In this document: piece by piece, positions 34,736 through 44,816 of the stretch | How the letters are laid out: each line of letters starts with the position of its first letter | How positions within the stretch are numbered: position 1 is the stretch's first letter | Source: Gemmatimonas sp. UBA7669 | Lineage (GTDB): Bacteria; Gemmatimonadota; Gemmatimonadetes; Gemmatimonadales; Gemmatimonadaceae | Assembly: GCF_002483225.1 (NCBI RefSeq) | Contig: NZ_DLHL01000051.1 | Coordinates: 209,032 to 273,031 of the forward strand | DNA length: 64,000 bases | Direction: 5' to 3' | The notes under the pieces: model-generated | Told to the model about the DNA's origin: nothing | Seen by the model: the letters and a program-made list of their open reading frames with translations, nothing else | Databases searched by the model: none | Program-made: the position numbers and the translations under genes

Positions 34736-36207
34736 GTGTGCACGAGGTCGCGCAGCCACTGCGTGCGTGTCTCGTCGAGTTGATCCCACGAAAAGCGAAA
34801 GGTCCAATTGCCGCTGGTACGTCCGGGCAGGTTCATGCGGGCCTCGCTCCCCAGCGCGAGTAGGTCCTGCATGGGCAGGAGCACGGTGTCGGCTACGGAA
34901 GACATGGCCGCGCGAATGAGCGCCCAGGGCATGTCGTCCGAGGTGCAGGCGAGATAGCGCAGCGTGCGAGCCTTTTCTGCCGCGACGTCATCGGCATGGC
35001 GCGTTGAGTCCCCTTCGCCTGTTGATTGCCACCAGCCCATGGTGGTGTCGTTGTCGTGCGTTCCGGTGTACACCACGAGATCGCGCGCGAAACGATGTGG
35101 CTGAAAATCCGAGTGCTCACTCGCAAACGCGAATTGCAGAATGGCCATGCCCGGAAATCCGCAGCGCTCGCGCAGCGCAGTCACGTCGGGTGTGATGAGT
35201 CCCAGGTCTTCGGCCACAATGGGCAGTGGTCCGAGTGCCGCGTGCATGGCCGCGAAGAATGCTTCGCCCGGCCCATCTGCCCAGCGCCCCGACACCGCCG
35301 TTTGTGCGTTGCCCGGTACTTCCCAGTAGCCGGCGAAGCCGCGGAAGTGATCGAGACGCAGCACATCGAACTGCGTGAGTGCGCGGCGCAGGCGCGCCGT
35401 CCACCACGCATAGTTGCCTTTGGCCATGGCCGACCAGTCGTACAGTGGATTGCCCCACAACTGTCCGGTGGCGCTGAAGTAGTCCGGAGGGACGCCGGCC
35501 TGCACGGTCAGCGAACCATCGGCCTGCAGCTGAAACAGCTCGCGGTTGGTCCAGACATCGGCTGAGTCGTGGGCCACGTAGATGGGCACGTCACCCATGA
35601 GACGCACGCCGGCAGCGGCGCAGTAGCGACGCAGCGCGTGGAACTGCTGATCGAACACGAACTGCTCGAGGACGCGCCGTCTGATGGCGGGCGCCAGTTG
35701 CAGCCGCGCGGCCGCAAGCGCCTGTGGTTCGCGGTCTCTCAGTGCAGAAGGCCACTGGGTCCATGACGCGCCACCTTCAGCTTCCTTGATGGCCATGAAG
35801 AGCGCGTAGTCGGGCAGCCAGTGCGCCTCGCGTTCGACAAAGTGCTGCACCGCGTCGTCCAAGGGCAGCGCATCGAGCCATGCGCGTAGCGCCGCCGGTT
35901 TTGTGGCGTGCACGGCGGCGAAGTCGACCTGCGCCGGTTCGTGGCCCGTGGCGGTCGTCGTGTGGCGCGCCGTGTGCTGCTCGGGTAGATGAATGAGCAG
36001 CGGGTTGCCGGCAAAGGCCGAGAAGCACTGGTAGGGCGAGTCCCCGTATCCGGTGGGCCCCAGCGGCAGCATCTGCCAGAGGCTGAGGCTGGCTGTCCGC
36101 AACCAGTCCACGAAGCGATGGGCTTCAGGGCCGAGGTCGCCAATTCCGCCGGCGGAGGGCAGGGAGGTGGGATGCAGCAGCACGCCGGCCGCGCGAGGAA
36201 ACGCCAT
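34699..36207 (-). CDS. malQ: 4-alpha-glucanotransferase (amylomaltase)
   Basis: 502 residues, the usual MalQ length, from ATG at 36207 (MAFPRAAGVLLHPTSLPS). GH77 enzyme that transfers alpha-1,4-glucan segments. Diagnostic blocks are GIGDLGPEAHRFVDWL, QMLPLGPTGYGDSPYQ, RLDHFRGFAGYWEVP (nucleophile Asp), VAEDLGLITPDV (acid/base Glu) and GTHDNDTTMGWW. A longer upstream frame is ignored because family N-termini begin at this point. It is not next to other glycogen genes here. Confidence 0.96.
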   Translation of the reverse strand: MAFPRAAGVLLHPTSLPSAGGIGDLGPEAHRFVDWLRTASLSLWQMLPLGPTGYGDSPYQCFSAFAGNPLLIHLPEQHTARHTTTATGHEPAQVDFAAVHATKPAALRAWLDALPLDDAVQHFVEREAHWLPDYALFMAIKEAEGGASWTQWPSALRDREPQALAAARLQLAPAIRRRVLEQFVFDQQFHALRRYCAAAGVRLMGDVPIYVAHDSADVWTNRELFQLQADGSLTVQAGVPPDYFSATGQLWGNPLYDWSAMAKGNYAWWTARLRRALTQFDVLRLDHFRGFAGYWEVPGNAQTAVSGRWADGPGEAFFAAMHAALGPLPIVAEDLGLITPDVTALRERCGFPGMAILQFAFASEHSDFQPHRFARDLVVYTGTHDNDTTMGWWQSTGEGDSTRHADDVAAEKARTLRYLACTSDDMPWALIRAAMSSVADTVLLPMQDLLALGSEARMNLPGRTSGNWTFRFSWDQLDETRTQWLRDLVHTYERGAAPSSMR

Positions 36208-36379
36208 GAGGGGAGTGGAGTACAGAGCAGGGCTGGCGCGGCGCGATTGGCCGCGCCGCAACAACAGAGCGCTCGTCGAATCTCGGCGTGGGGCGGCGGC
36301 TTGGCCAGCGGTCTGGTCCGGGGTCTCTCCGGCACGTGGTGAAACGAGCGGGCGCGTCCACCGTAATAACGTATACCTT

Positions 36380-37403
<1,024 letters not shown>

Positions 37404-37498
37404 CCGCAGTAGCCTCGCTCGCGGTTCCTTCCCGCCGTGCGCCCTTACGCCGTCCACCTTACGCAGTACCCCATCTCATCTCTCACCATCCCAAGCTC

Positions 37499-38785
37499 TC
37501 ACCGTCTCACCGGAGTCGGTGCGTAGGACTCGAGATCGCGGGACATCAGGAGTGTCCCCAGCACAACGAACGCCGAGATCCAGAACGGACTCGCCTGTCC
37601 CGTCGCGTCAAAGGCGATGCCCAGCACCACCGGAAACGCCACGCGCGTGATCCCGCCATAAGTGTGCTGCACACCCATGTAGAGGCCCCGGTCCGCGCTG
37701 CTCACCACACGTGACAGCATGGCCGTGACACAGGGGAAGGTGAACGCCGTGCCCAGCGGCAGCAGGCCCACGGCCAGCGCCAGCGTCACGTAGTCACGCG
37801 ACAGCGACACACCAACCAGTCCCGTGGCCAACAGAATGAGCCCCACGCGACTCAGTCGCGCCTCACCAAACCGGTCAATGATCTTGCCCAGCAGCAGCGC
37901 GCGCACCACCACGCTCAGTGTGCCGATGTACATGAACACATAGCCGATGGTGGTCTCGTCCACGCCAAAACGCCACGCGAGAAAGAGTGCGAGCACCGCG
38001 GTCGTGCCCTGAAACGCGCCGATGGCCAGCGCGTAAATCAGGATCAGGCGAGACGCCGGCTCCGCGGGATGCGCCACCACACGCCACACCGTTTCGCGGG
38101 AACTCCGGCGCACGGCCTTCACACCCGTCTGCTGCTCGGTGGTGATGTTGGGTTTGCGGATCTCGGTGAGGTACTTCCAGGCAAACGCCATGTTCACGAG
38201 ACAGAGCGCCGCCGCCATCAGACCGGGTGTGTGTTTGCCCCAGATCTGCAGCCACGAACCGATGACCGGTCCCAGCGCGACACCGGCATTGGTGGCCGCC
38301 GACAGCCATCCCAAACTCTTGGCGCGATCTTCCGGGCGGGTGGCATCGGCCACATAGGCCTGAATGACACTCACCGTGCCACCACCCGCGCCCTGCACAA
38401 TGCGCGACAGGAACAGCAGCCACAAACTGTCGGCAAACGCAAATACGATGTACGCCAGCGCACTGGCGCCCAAGCCCACCATCAGCGCCGGGCGTCGGCC
38501 GTAGCGATCACTGAAGCGGCCCCACATCGGCGCGCTGAGCAACTGCGCCACGCTGAACGACGACACCAGCAGGCCAACGACGAACCCACCCGCGCCAAGA
38601 TCCTTGGCATAAAACGGCAGCAGCGGGAGAATCATCAGCATGCCCAGCATGTCGATGAAGGCCGCCACCATGAGGACGGTCAGCCGGCCGAAGGCCGACC
38701 GTCCGTCGTCGATGGGATGTTCGCCGGTGTGCGTGTGCTGCGTGGGCGTTGGCGAACCGGATGGGTCGCCGGGCGTGTTGCTCAC
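37499..38785 (-). CDS. Major facilitator superfamily transporter (TetA-like)
   Basis: 428 residues, twelve-helix MFS. Motif A GRFSDRYGRRPALMVG follows TM2, and SRIVQGAGGGTVSVIQAYVADAT marks the fifth helix region as in drug:H+ antiporters. A hydrophilic N-terminus (about 25 residues) precedes the first helix. Similar proteins export tetracycline and other small compounds; the substrate here is unknown. The ATG overlaps the stop of the ABC permease (ATGA), so it may be co-transcribed with the nucleoside importer. Confidence 0.88.
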   Translation of the reverse strand: MSNTPGDPSGSPTPTQHTHTGEHPIDDGRSAFGRLTVLMVAAFIDMLGMLMILPLLPFYAKDLGAGGFVVGLLVSSFSVAQLLSAPMWGRFSDRYGRRPALMVGLGASALAYIVFAFADSLWLLFLSRIVQGAGGGTVSVIQAYVADATRPEDRAKSLGWLSAATNAGVALGPVIGSWLQIWGKHTPGLMAAALCLVNMAFAWKYLTEIRKPNITTEQQTGVKAVRRSSRETVWRVVAHPAEPASRLILIYALAIGAFQGTTAVLALFLAWRFGVDETTIGYVFMYIGTLSVVVRALLLGKIIDRFGEARLSRVGLILLATGLVGVSLSRDYVTLALAVGLLPLGTAFTFPCVTAMLSRVVSSADRGLYMGVQHTYGGITRVAFPVVLGIAFDATGQASPFWISAFVVLGTLLMSRDLESYAPTPVRR

Positions 38786-39660
38786 TCCGTCTTCCCCAGC
38801 GCCGCAGGGGCCGTACTGCGTCCCACCAGACCGGCCAGGGCGATGATGGTCAGCACGTAGGGGATCATCTCCACGAATTGGCTCGGTACAAGTTGGGCGC
38901 CCTGCAACTGGATCTGCAGTGTCTCCGCCGCGGCAAAGAGCAGGCAGGCCACCGCTACACGGGCCGGTTGCCAGCGGCCGAAGATGACCGCCGCCAGCGC
39001 GATGAAGCCACGTCCCGCCGTCATGCCATCGGTGAACTGATGCTGATCGAGAGCGAGATAGGCGCCACCCAGTGCCGCCATGGCGCCGGCGATGTACAAC
39101 CCGAGTACCCGCAGGCGCATGACGTTGACACCCAGCGACGCGGCCGCCTCCGGCTTTTCACCGATGGCCCGCACGCGCAGGCCAAATGGCGTGCGGTACA
39201 GTACCCAACCCAGTGCCGGCAACGTCACAAGACCGATCCATACCACCGGGTTGGTAAACGACGCCAACATGGCATTGCCCACGCCTTCGCCACCAAAGCC
39301 GGCCACACGCGGGGAGTTGCTCGAGCTGTCGAAGATGAGACGCAGGAAATACCGCGTGCCCGCCACCACGATGAGATTGATGGCCACACCCACCACGACC
39401 TGATTGGCCCGGAAGCGCAGCGTGGCCACGGCGAGAATGGTGGTCATCACGGCGCCGGCCGCGAGCGCACCGGCGAGGCCGGCCCACGCGCTGTCGCCAT
39501 AGTAGGCACCGAGTGCGGCACCGAAGGCCCCTGACAGCATGAGGCCTTCGAGACCGAGGGCAATCACGCCCACGCGCTCGGACAGCACGCCGCCGGCAGC
39601 CGCCAGCAGATACGGCACGGCAATGCGCAGCGTCTGCAGGAGGAAGGCAATGGCCATCAT
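38782..39660 (-). CDS. ABC transporter permease, BMP/nucleoside type (second subunit)
   Basis: 292 residues with about eight to ten hydrophobic helices. The wording (LLAAAGGVLSERVGVIALGLEGLMLSGAF, GANQVVVGVAINLIV-like NQVVVGVAINLIVVAGTRYF, RAIGEKPEAAASLGVNV) is that of the smaller permease of purine-nucleoside importers (NupQ/YufQ type). It forms the membrane pore with the neighbouring permease. ATGA overlaps tie it to both neighbours. ATG at 39660 is followed by a second ATG at 39657; either could start. Confidence 0.92.
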   Translation of the reverse strand: MMAIAFLLQTLRIAVPYLLAAAGGVLSERVGVIALGLEGLMLSGAFGAALGAYYGDSAWAGLAGALAAGAVMTTILAVATLRFRANQVVVGVAINLIVVAGTRYFLRLIFDSSSNSPRVAGFGGEGVGNAMLASFTNPVVWIGLVTLPALGWVLYRTPFGLRVRAIGEKPEAAASLGVNVMRLRVLGLYIAGAMAALGGAYLALDQHQFTDGMTAGRGFIALAAVIFGRWQPARVAVACLLFAAAETLQIQLQGAQLVPSQFVEMIPYVLTIIALAGLVGRSTAPAALGKTE

Positions 39661-40802
39661 GACGCGCGCCCTCCGCTGGTCTGCTGCGCCCGTGTGAGCG
39701 CCGCCATGGTGCTGGCGGCCGCCGCGCGCAGCTGCCGCTGCACCTCAGGCACCGCCGTGGCCACCGAGAGAATGACGACAGCGGTGAGAATGTCGGTGAG
39801 TTGCTTGGGTACGATGGCGTTCACGGCCAGACCGCCCTGCGACAGCGTGGCGAACAGCAGGGCAGAGAGCACAATGCCGAATGGGTGATTGCGCCCCACG
39901 AGTGCCACGGCAATGCCGAGGAAGCCGGCCCCACCGGCAAAGCCGTCTTCGTAATAACCCTTGTAGCCAAGCACGAAGTTCACGCCGCCCAGTCCGGCGA
40001 GCGCGCCAGACAAGGCCATGCTCGTCCACATCACACGCGGCACATGCACGCCGCCATACTCGGCCGCGTCGGGTTGCAGGCCCACGGCCCGCAGCTCGTA
40101 GCCGCTGCGGGTACGGAACAGCCACCACCAGCTCGCCGCCGCCGCAGCCAACGCGAGCAGCAGCACCGCGTTGGCCGCGCTGCCGCTGAACACCGAAAAC
40201 CAGTCGGCCAGACGAGGCAGCGTGCCCGCGTGAATGTCGGGCGTGCGCAGCGTCTCCGGCAGATGCAGGTGCGTGGACACCACCCAATTGAGCAGTGCCA
40301 GCACAATGAAGTTGAGCATGATCGTGACGATCACTTCGCTCGCGCCAAAGCGCGCGCGCAGCACACCGGGCACCGCACCCACACCGGCGCCCGTGAGCAT
40401 GGCGGCCATGACGCAGAGCGGCACCGCCAGCAGCCCCGGCATGCCAGCCGGCAAACTCAGACCCAGCAGCGCGGCACCAAATCCACCGGCGGCCAGCTGA
40501 CCTTCGGCTCCCACATTGAACAGTCCCGCGCGGCCAGCGAGCGCAAACGCGAGACCGGTGCAGGTGAGCGTGGTGGTTTTGTACAGTACCTGGCCAATGC
40601 CATAGGGATTGCCCCAGGTGCCCTTGATGAGCAGCGCGTACACCGCCGCCGGGGACTCACCGAATGACAGGATGAGCAGGTCACCGATGACGGCCGCGAT
40701 GCACAGCGCCACAATGGGCGGCAGCACCGCCTCGAGTGCGCGCAGCGTGGTCGCGCTCAACGACGCGCTGCCACTGGCGCCCGATGTAGACGAGCCGCTC
40801 AT
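39657..40802 (-). CDS. ABC transporter permease, BMP/nucleoside type (first subunit)
   Basis: 381 residues from ATG at 40802, overlapping the ATPase stop by 4 bases. Family wording includes LTCTGLAFALAGRAGLFNVGAEGQLAAGGFGAALLG, FGASEVIVTIMLNFI and ELRAVGLQPDAAEYGGV, matching NupP/YufP permeases. About ten helices. It pairs with the smaller permease immediately downstream. Confidence 0.93.
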   Translation of the reverse strand: MSGSSTSGASGSASLSATTLRALEAVLPPIVALCIAAVIGDLLILSFGESPAAVYALLIKGTWGNPYGIGQVLYKTTTLTCTGLAFALAGRAGLFNVGAEGQLAAGGFGAALLGLSLPAGMPGLLAVPLCVMAAMLTGAGVGAVPGVLRARFGASEVIVTIMLNFIVLALLNWVVSTHLHLPETLRTPDIHAGTLPRLADWFSVFSGSAANAVLLLALAAAAASWWWLFRTRSGYELRAVGLQPDAAEYGGVHVPRVMWTSMALSGALAGLGGVNFVLGYKGYYEDGFAGGAGFLGIAVALVGRNHPFGIVLSALLFATLSQGGLAVNAIVPKQLTDILTAVVILSVATAVPEVQRQLRAAAASTMAALTRAQQTSGGRAS

Positions 40803-42415
40803 GCCGCCGCTCCCGTCATGTAGGGGCCCAACCGCTCCGCGCTGCAAGCCTGTCTGGGCAGCACGGTTACAAATCGTCCGCGATACATCACGGCAACACG
40901 GTCGGCCAGGGCCAGCACTTCCGAGAGATCGGCGCTGATGAGCAGAATGGCCTTGCCGGCGTCACGCGCGGCCCGCAGCTGCGCGTGAATGAACTCGATG
41001 GCGCCCACGTCCACACCGCGTGTGGGCTGCGCGGCCAGCAGCACACCAAAATCGCGGCCCATCTCGCGAGCAATGACGATTTTCTGCTGGTTGCCGCCGG
41101 ACAGCGCACGTGCCGGTAGCGCGGGCAGTGGCGGCCGGATGTCGAATCGCGCCACCTGCTCCGCGGCATGCCGCTGAATGTGGGCCTGATCGAGACCGGC
41201 GCGCGTGGTGAAGCGATGCTGCTGCCCGAGGATGAGATTGTCGGCGATGCTGTAGTCGAGCACGAGGCCGCGACGATGCCGGTCTTCGGGAATGTGCGAG
41301 AGTCCCGCATCGGCACGCTGCCGTACCGACAGTCCCGAGAGCAACTGCGCGTCGAGTTCGATGCGGCCCTGCTGCAAGGGTCTCAGGCCCGCGATGGCTT
41401 CGAGCAGTTCCGTCTGTCCGTTGCCTTCGACACCGGCCACTCCAAGAATTTCACCGCCGGCCACGTCGAAACTGAGATCGGAAACCGCCGGTGTGCCGCG
41501 GTCGGTGCGCAAGGACAGATTGCGCACCACCAGTCGCGCATTGCCTGCACGCACGCCAGTCGTGACGGCCACCGTATCCGACTCGGCCCCACTCGCCGCG
41601 CTGTCTCCAGCACTGTCTCCAGCACCGTCCACGGCACCCATGGCGTCGAGGTGCAGATTGACATCACGTCCCACCATGGCGCGCGCAATGTCCCGCGGCG
41701 TGGTGCCGGCCGTGGCAAAGCGCGATACCGTGGCGCCTGCGCGCATCACGGTAATGGTGTCGGACACCGCAATGACTTCGTCGAGCTTGTGCGTGATGAG
41801 CACGACCGTACCGCCATCGTCGCGCAAGGCGCGCAGCACCGTCCAGAGCTCCTGCACCTCCGGCGGCGACAGCACCGCGGTGGGCTCATCCAGAATGAGC
41901 ACCCGTGCGCCGCGATAGAGCGCCTTGAGAATCTCCACGCGCTGCGCTTCACCCACCGACAAGTCGGCCACCAGAGCCCTGGGGTCGACATGCAGTCCGC
42001 ACTTGAGACAGAGAGCTTCCACCTCGCGCACCGCGCGTGGAAGGTCCACCTGCCAGCCCGCGCGCGGCTCGGTGCCCAGCACCACGTTCTCGGCCACCGT
42101 GAGGGTGGGCACGAGCATGAAGTGCTGATGCACCATGCCCACGCCAGCGGCGATGGCTTCGGTGGTCTTCCAACCCGAAACGTCCTTGCCGTTCACGCGC
42201 ACACGACCCGCGTCAGGCGCATACATGCCGGCCAGCACGCGCATGAGCGTGCTCTTGCCGGCGCCGTTCTCACCCACCAGCGCGTGAATCTCGCCGTGTG
42301 GCACCTGCAACGAGGCGTCGCGATTGGCCACCACACCGCCAAACGTCTTGACGACGTTTTGAATGTCGATGGCGAGTGGACCGGACGGCGCTTCCGTGGA
42401 CAACACGGCGTTCAT
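40799..42415 (-). CDS. ABC transporter ATP-binding protein, duplicated, BMP/nucleoside type
   Basis: 538 residues with two fused ABC domains, as in NupO/YufO. The first has Walker A GENGAGKSTL and signature DLSVGEAQRVEI, then Walker B VLILDEPTAVL. The second has GNGQTELLEAIAG (Walker A degenerate, G-N-G-Q-T-E), signature ALSGGNQQKIVIAREM and a divergent Walker B. A flexible Gly/Ser/Asp linker (about 255-290, with SAGDSAGDSAASG repeats) joins them. Only the first site looks fully catalytic, as is normal in this class. Confidence 0.93.
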   Translation of the reverse strand: MNAVLSTEAPSGPLAIDIQNVVKTFGGVVANRDASLQVPHGEIHALVGENGAGKSTLMRVLAGMYAPDAGRVRVNGKDVSGWKTTEAIAAGVGMVHQHFMLVPTLTVAENVVLGTEPRAGWQVDLPRAVREVEALCLKCGLHVDPRALVADLSVGEAQRVEILKALYRGARVLILDEPTAVLSPPEVQELWTVLRALRDDGGTVVLITHKLDEVIAVSDTITVMRAGATVSRFATAGTTPRDIARAMVGRDVNLHLDAMGAVDGAGDSAGDSAASGAESDTVAVTTGVRAGNARLVVRNLSLRTDRGTPAVSDLSFDVAGGEILGVAGVEGNGQTELLEAIAGLRPLQQGRIELDAQLLSGLSVRQRADAGLSHIPEDRHRRGLVLDYSIADNLILGQQHRFTTRAGLDQAHIQRHAAEQVARFDIRPPLPALPARALSGGNQQKIVIAREMGRDFGVLLAAQPTRGVDVGAIEFIHAQLRAARDAGKAILLISADLSEVLALADRVAVMYRGRFVTVLPRQACSAERLGPYMTGAAA

Positions 42416-43461
42416 CGGCCACCCTCACGCGTGGACGGCACCACGATGCGACCGGCCACGATGTCGGCCGTGAGACTGTCGAGCCGCGCACGCACGGCAT
42501 CGGAAATGAGCGCGCGATTGTTGTCGTCGTACACGTAGCCCACACCCTTCTCGGCCAGGCCGAATTGCTGCACGCCACCGGTGAACGTGCCTTCCTTCAC
42601 CGACTTCACCGCCTGGTACACCGACTCGTCGATGCCCTTGACCATGCTGGTGAGAATGAAGCCCGGCGCCTCGGCATACTGATCGGCATCAACGCCGATG
42701 GCCAGTTTGCGCGTCGTGCGCGCCGCTTCGAACACGCCCAGCCCCGTGCTGCCGGAGGCGTGGAAGATCACGTTCACGCCCTGGTTGTACATGGCCAGCG
42801 CCATCTCCTTGCCGCGCCCCGGATTGCGAAAGGCCTCGGGGGTCACGCCTGCGTAGTTGGCAATGACTTCACAGTCGGGGCAGACGTGGCGCACGCCCGC
42901 GCGGTAGCCGGCCTCGAACTTGTGGATGAGGGCGATGTCCATGCCGCCCACAAAGCCCACCTTCTTGCTGTCACCCACCAGGGCGGCGAGGGCGCCCACG
43001 AGAAACGAACCTTCTTCCTCGCGGAACTTGAGCGCCTTGAGATTGGCAGGCAGCGGCAACGGCGTGCCCGACGCGTCCGTCGGCAACGCCAGATCTACGT
43101 CGGCAAAGCGCACGTTGGGATATTCCTTCGCCAACGTGAGGATGTCGTCGGTGAAGATGAAGCCCACGCCGATGACGAGATCCATGCCCTCGGCCGCGAG
43201 CAGGCGCAGTCCGGCCTCGCGGTCGGAGCCCTCACCCGGTTCGATGTAGGTGACACGCGCGCCGAGGTCGCGGGCCGCGCGCTCGCCGCCCAGATAGGCG
43301 CCGTCGTTGAAGGACTTGTCGCCGCGGCCGCCGACATCGAAGACGATGCCGACATCGAGGCCTTCGGTGGTGTCGGCTACCGTCGCCCCGGAGGGGCGTA
43401 CGGTGAGCAGGGCGACATGGGCGAGTAGTAGCGCCCCGATCAGGAGGAGGGTCCGACGCAT
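42412..43461 (-). CDS. BMP-family substrate-binding protein of the nucleoside ABC importer
   Basis: 349 residues. It has the BMP signature DVGGRGDKSFNDGAYLG, GVGFIFTDDILTLAKEYPNV and VGGMDIALIHKFEAGY, typical of periplasmic purine-nucleoside-binding proteins. The N-terminal signal (MRRTLLLIGALLLAHVALLT) has no cysteine, so it is secreted or anchored, not lipid-modified as in Gram-positive homologues. The gene leads the importer operon and overlaps the ATPase by 4 bases. Confidence 0.92.
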   Translation of the reverse strand: MRRTLLLIGALLLAHVALLTVRPSGATVADTTEGLDVGIVFDVGGRGDKSFNDGAYLGGERAARDLGARVTYIEPGEGSDREAGLRLLAAEGMDLVIGVGFIFTDDILTLAKEYPNVRFADVDLALPTDASGTPLPLPANLKALKFREEEGSFLVGALAALVGDSKKVGFVGGMDIALIHKFEAGYRAGVRHVCPDCEVIANYAGVTPEAFRNPGRGKEMALAMYNQGVNVIFHASGSTGLGVFEAARTTRKLAIGVDADQYAEAPGFILTSMVKGIDESVYQAVKSVKEGTFTGGVQQFGLAEKGVGYVYDDNNRALISDAVRARLDSLTADIVAGRIVVPSTREGGR

Positions 43462-43519
43462 GGCCCCGAAGGTTCGCCGCCCGAGGGCCCGACGGGAAGG
43501 CCCTGACGGACGTCGTCGC

Positions 43520-44797
43520 TCAGCGTGTGGCGGGGGTGACGCGCCAGAGGCCGTTCAGCATGTCGCTCGCAAACACGCCGGCAGACGACCAATGCACGCC
43601 CCAGACGTAGAGTGGCAGGTTGCCGGGGCCCGTGAACGCCGCCCGTTCGCGCCCCATGCGCGTGAGGTCGCAGCGTCCGTCGCTGCTGCGCTGGGCGGCG
43701 GTGCATGCCGCGAGGTCGCCCCGCACATCCAGCACCCGCACGCCGGCGTTGTAATAGGCCGCGTAGGCCAGGCCGCTGGCCTCGTCCACCGAAAAGTTGT
43801 GCGTGCCGGCGCCTGCCACGTTGTAGAACGCCACCTCGCGCGGGGCGGAGAGATCCTGCAGGTCCACCACGTGCACGTCGCCGCTGCTCGCGGAGCCAAT
43901 CACACCCGGCCCTTCCTGACCCACCAGGAGCCAGCGGCTCGGGCCGAGCAGCGGGTCATGGAGGCGCCAGACATTGTGCACCTGACCCCCAACCGTCCGA
44001 ATGCGACTCACGAAGCGCGGGGCCGACACGGACCCGCTCACGGCGCCGATGTCCCAGATGCCCACGCCGTCGTTCCATTCGGCGGTGTAAAGCAGGCCGC
44101 CGCGCACGGACACGTCGTGAACAAACGGGGCGCCCATGACCTGCGACCAGACGGTGCGCGGGTTGGCCGGGTCGCTCAGGTCGAGCACCACCAGCCGGGC
44201 GGGGAGGCCGTTGGCCGGGTCTACGGCGCAGAAGGCGTAGAGCACCCCATTCACGCGGGCCAGTTCGGCCGTGTGCACGCCGGTGCGCAGCTCGCCGCCC
44301 GTGGTGCGCACCAGAAGACGCGGCGATCGACCGTTGGTCAGCGAATACAGCGCGATGCCGCCGTTTGGATTCGGTTCAATGGCCACGAGCATGAGCGTGC
44401 CGTCATCGGACACCTGCACGTCGCCGGTCGTGCCCGCGTCGGCCACCAGCACACTGTCCACGAGGCGTGGCTGGGCGCCGCTCACGTCCCAGAACTTGAC
44501 GGCATTGCCGCGCACACTGCCGCGTGCCCCCCAGGTGGAGGTGTAGGCCGTGTTGCCATGTACCCACACTTCGCTGGTGTAGCGTTCGCCAACCGCGCCC
44601 AGTCCCAGCGGTGCCAGCACGGGCGCGCCCGTGGCCGGTGGGGCCGGCGTGTCGGTATTGCCGGGGGGCGTCGGCGGCGCGACCGGACTGCTGCGGTCGC
44701 CGCTGCCGGAGCAGGCCAGACCAAACAGGGCGCACAGTCCCGCGACGCCGGCGCGTACCGCCCTGCGCACCGCCCTGCGCACCGGAGGGGATTGCAT
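43520..44797 (-). CDS. LVIVD-type beta-propeller lipoprotein
   Basis: 425 residues from ATG at 44797 (MQSPPVRRAVRRAV, then GLCALFGLAC with the lipobox Cys). A Pro/Thr linker leads to repeats of LVIVD-propeller type, each with VDLxDPAxP-like wording: VKFWDVSGAQPRLV, LVVLDLSDPANPRTV and VHVVDLQDLSAPREV. Cys-containing C-terminal turns are present (AACTAAQRSSDGRC). A longer start at 44833 would bury the lipobox. An extracellular or periplasmic role is expected; ligand unknown. It follows the barrel gene by about 19 bases. Confidence 0.75.
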   Translation of the reverse strand: MQSPPVRRAVRRAVRAGVAGLCALFGLACSGSGDRSSPVAPPTPPGNTDTPAPPATGAPVLAPLGLGAVGERYTSEVWVHGNTAYTSTWGARGSVRGNAVKFWDVSGAQPRLVDSVLVADAGTTGDVQVSDDGTLMLVAIEPNPNGGIALYSLTNGRSPRLLVRTTGGELRTGVHTAELARVNGVLYAFCAVDPANGLPARLVVLDLSDPANPRTVWSQVMGAPFVHDVSVRGGLLYTAEWNDGVGIWDIGAVSGSVSAPRFVSRIRTVGGQVHNVWRLHDPLLGPSRWLLVGQEGPGVIGSASSGDVHVVDLQDLSAPREVAFYNVAGAGTHNFSVDEASGLAYAAYYNAGVRVLDVRGDLAACTAAQRSSDGRCDLTRMGRERAAFTGPGNLPLYVWGVHWSSAGVFASDMLNGLWRVTPATR

Positions 44798-44816
44798 GCG
44801 ACGGGAGTCCCCGCGG

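Noticed and set aside
36053..36379. Longer start for the DUF4440-like lipoprotein
   Set aside because: The extension is antisense to malQ and would bury the lipobox; ATG at 36380 gives a clean lipoprotein signal.
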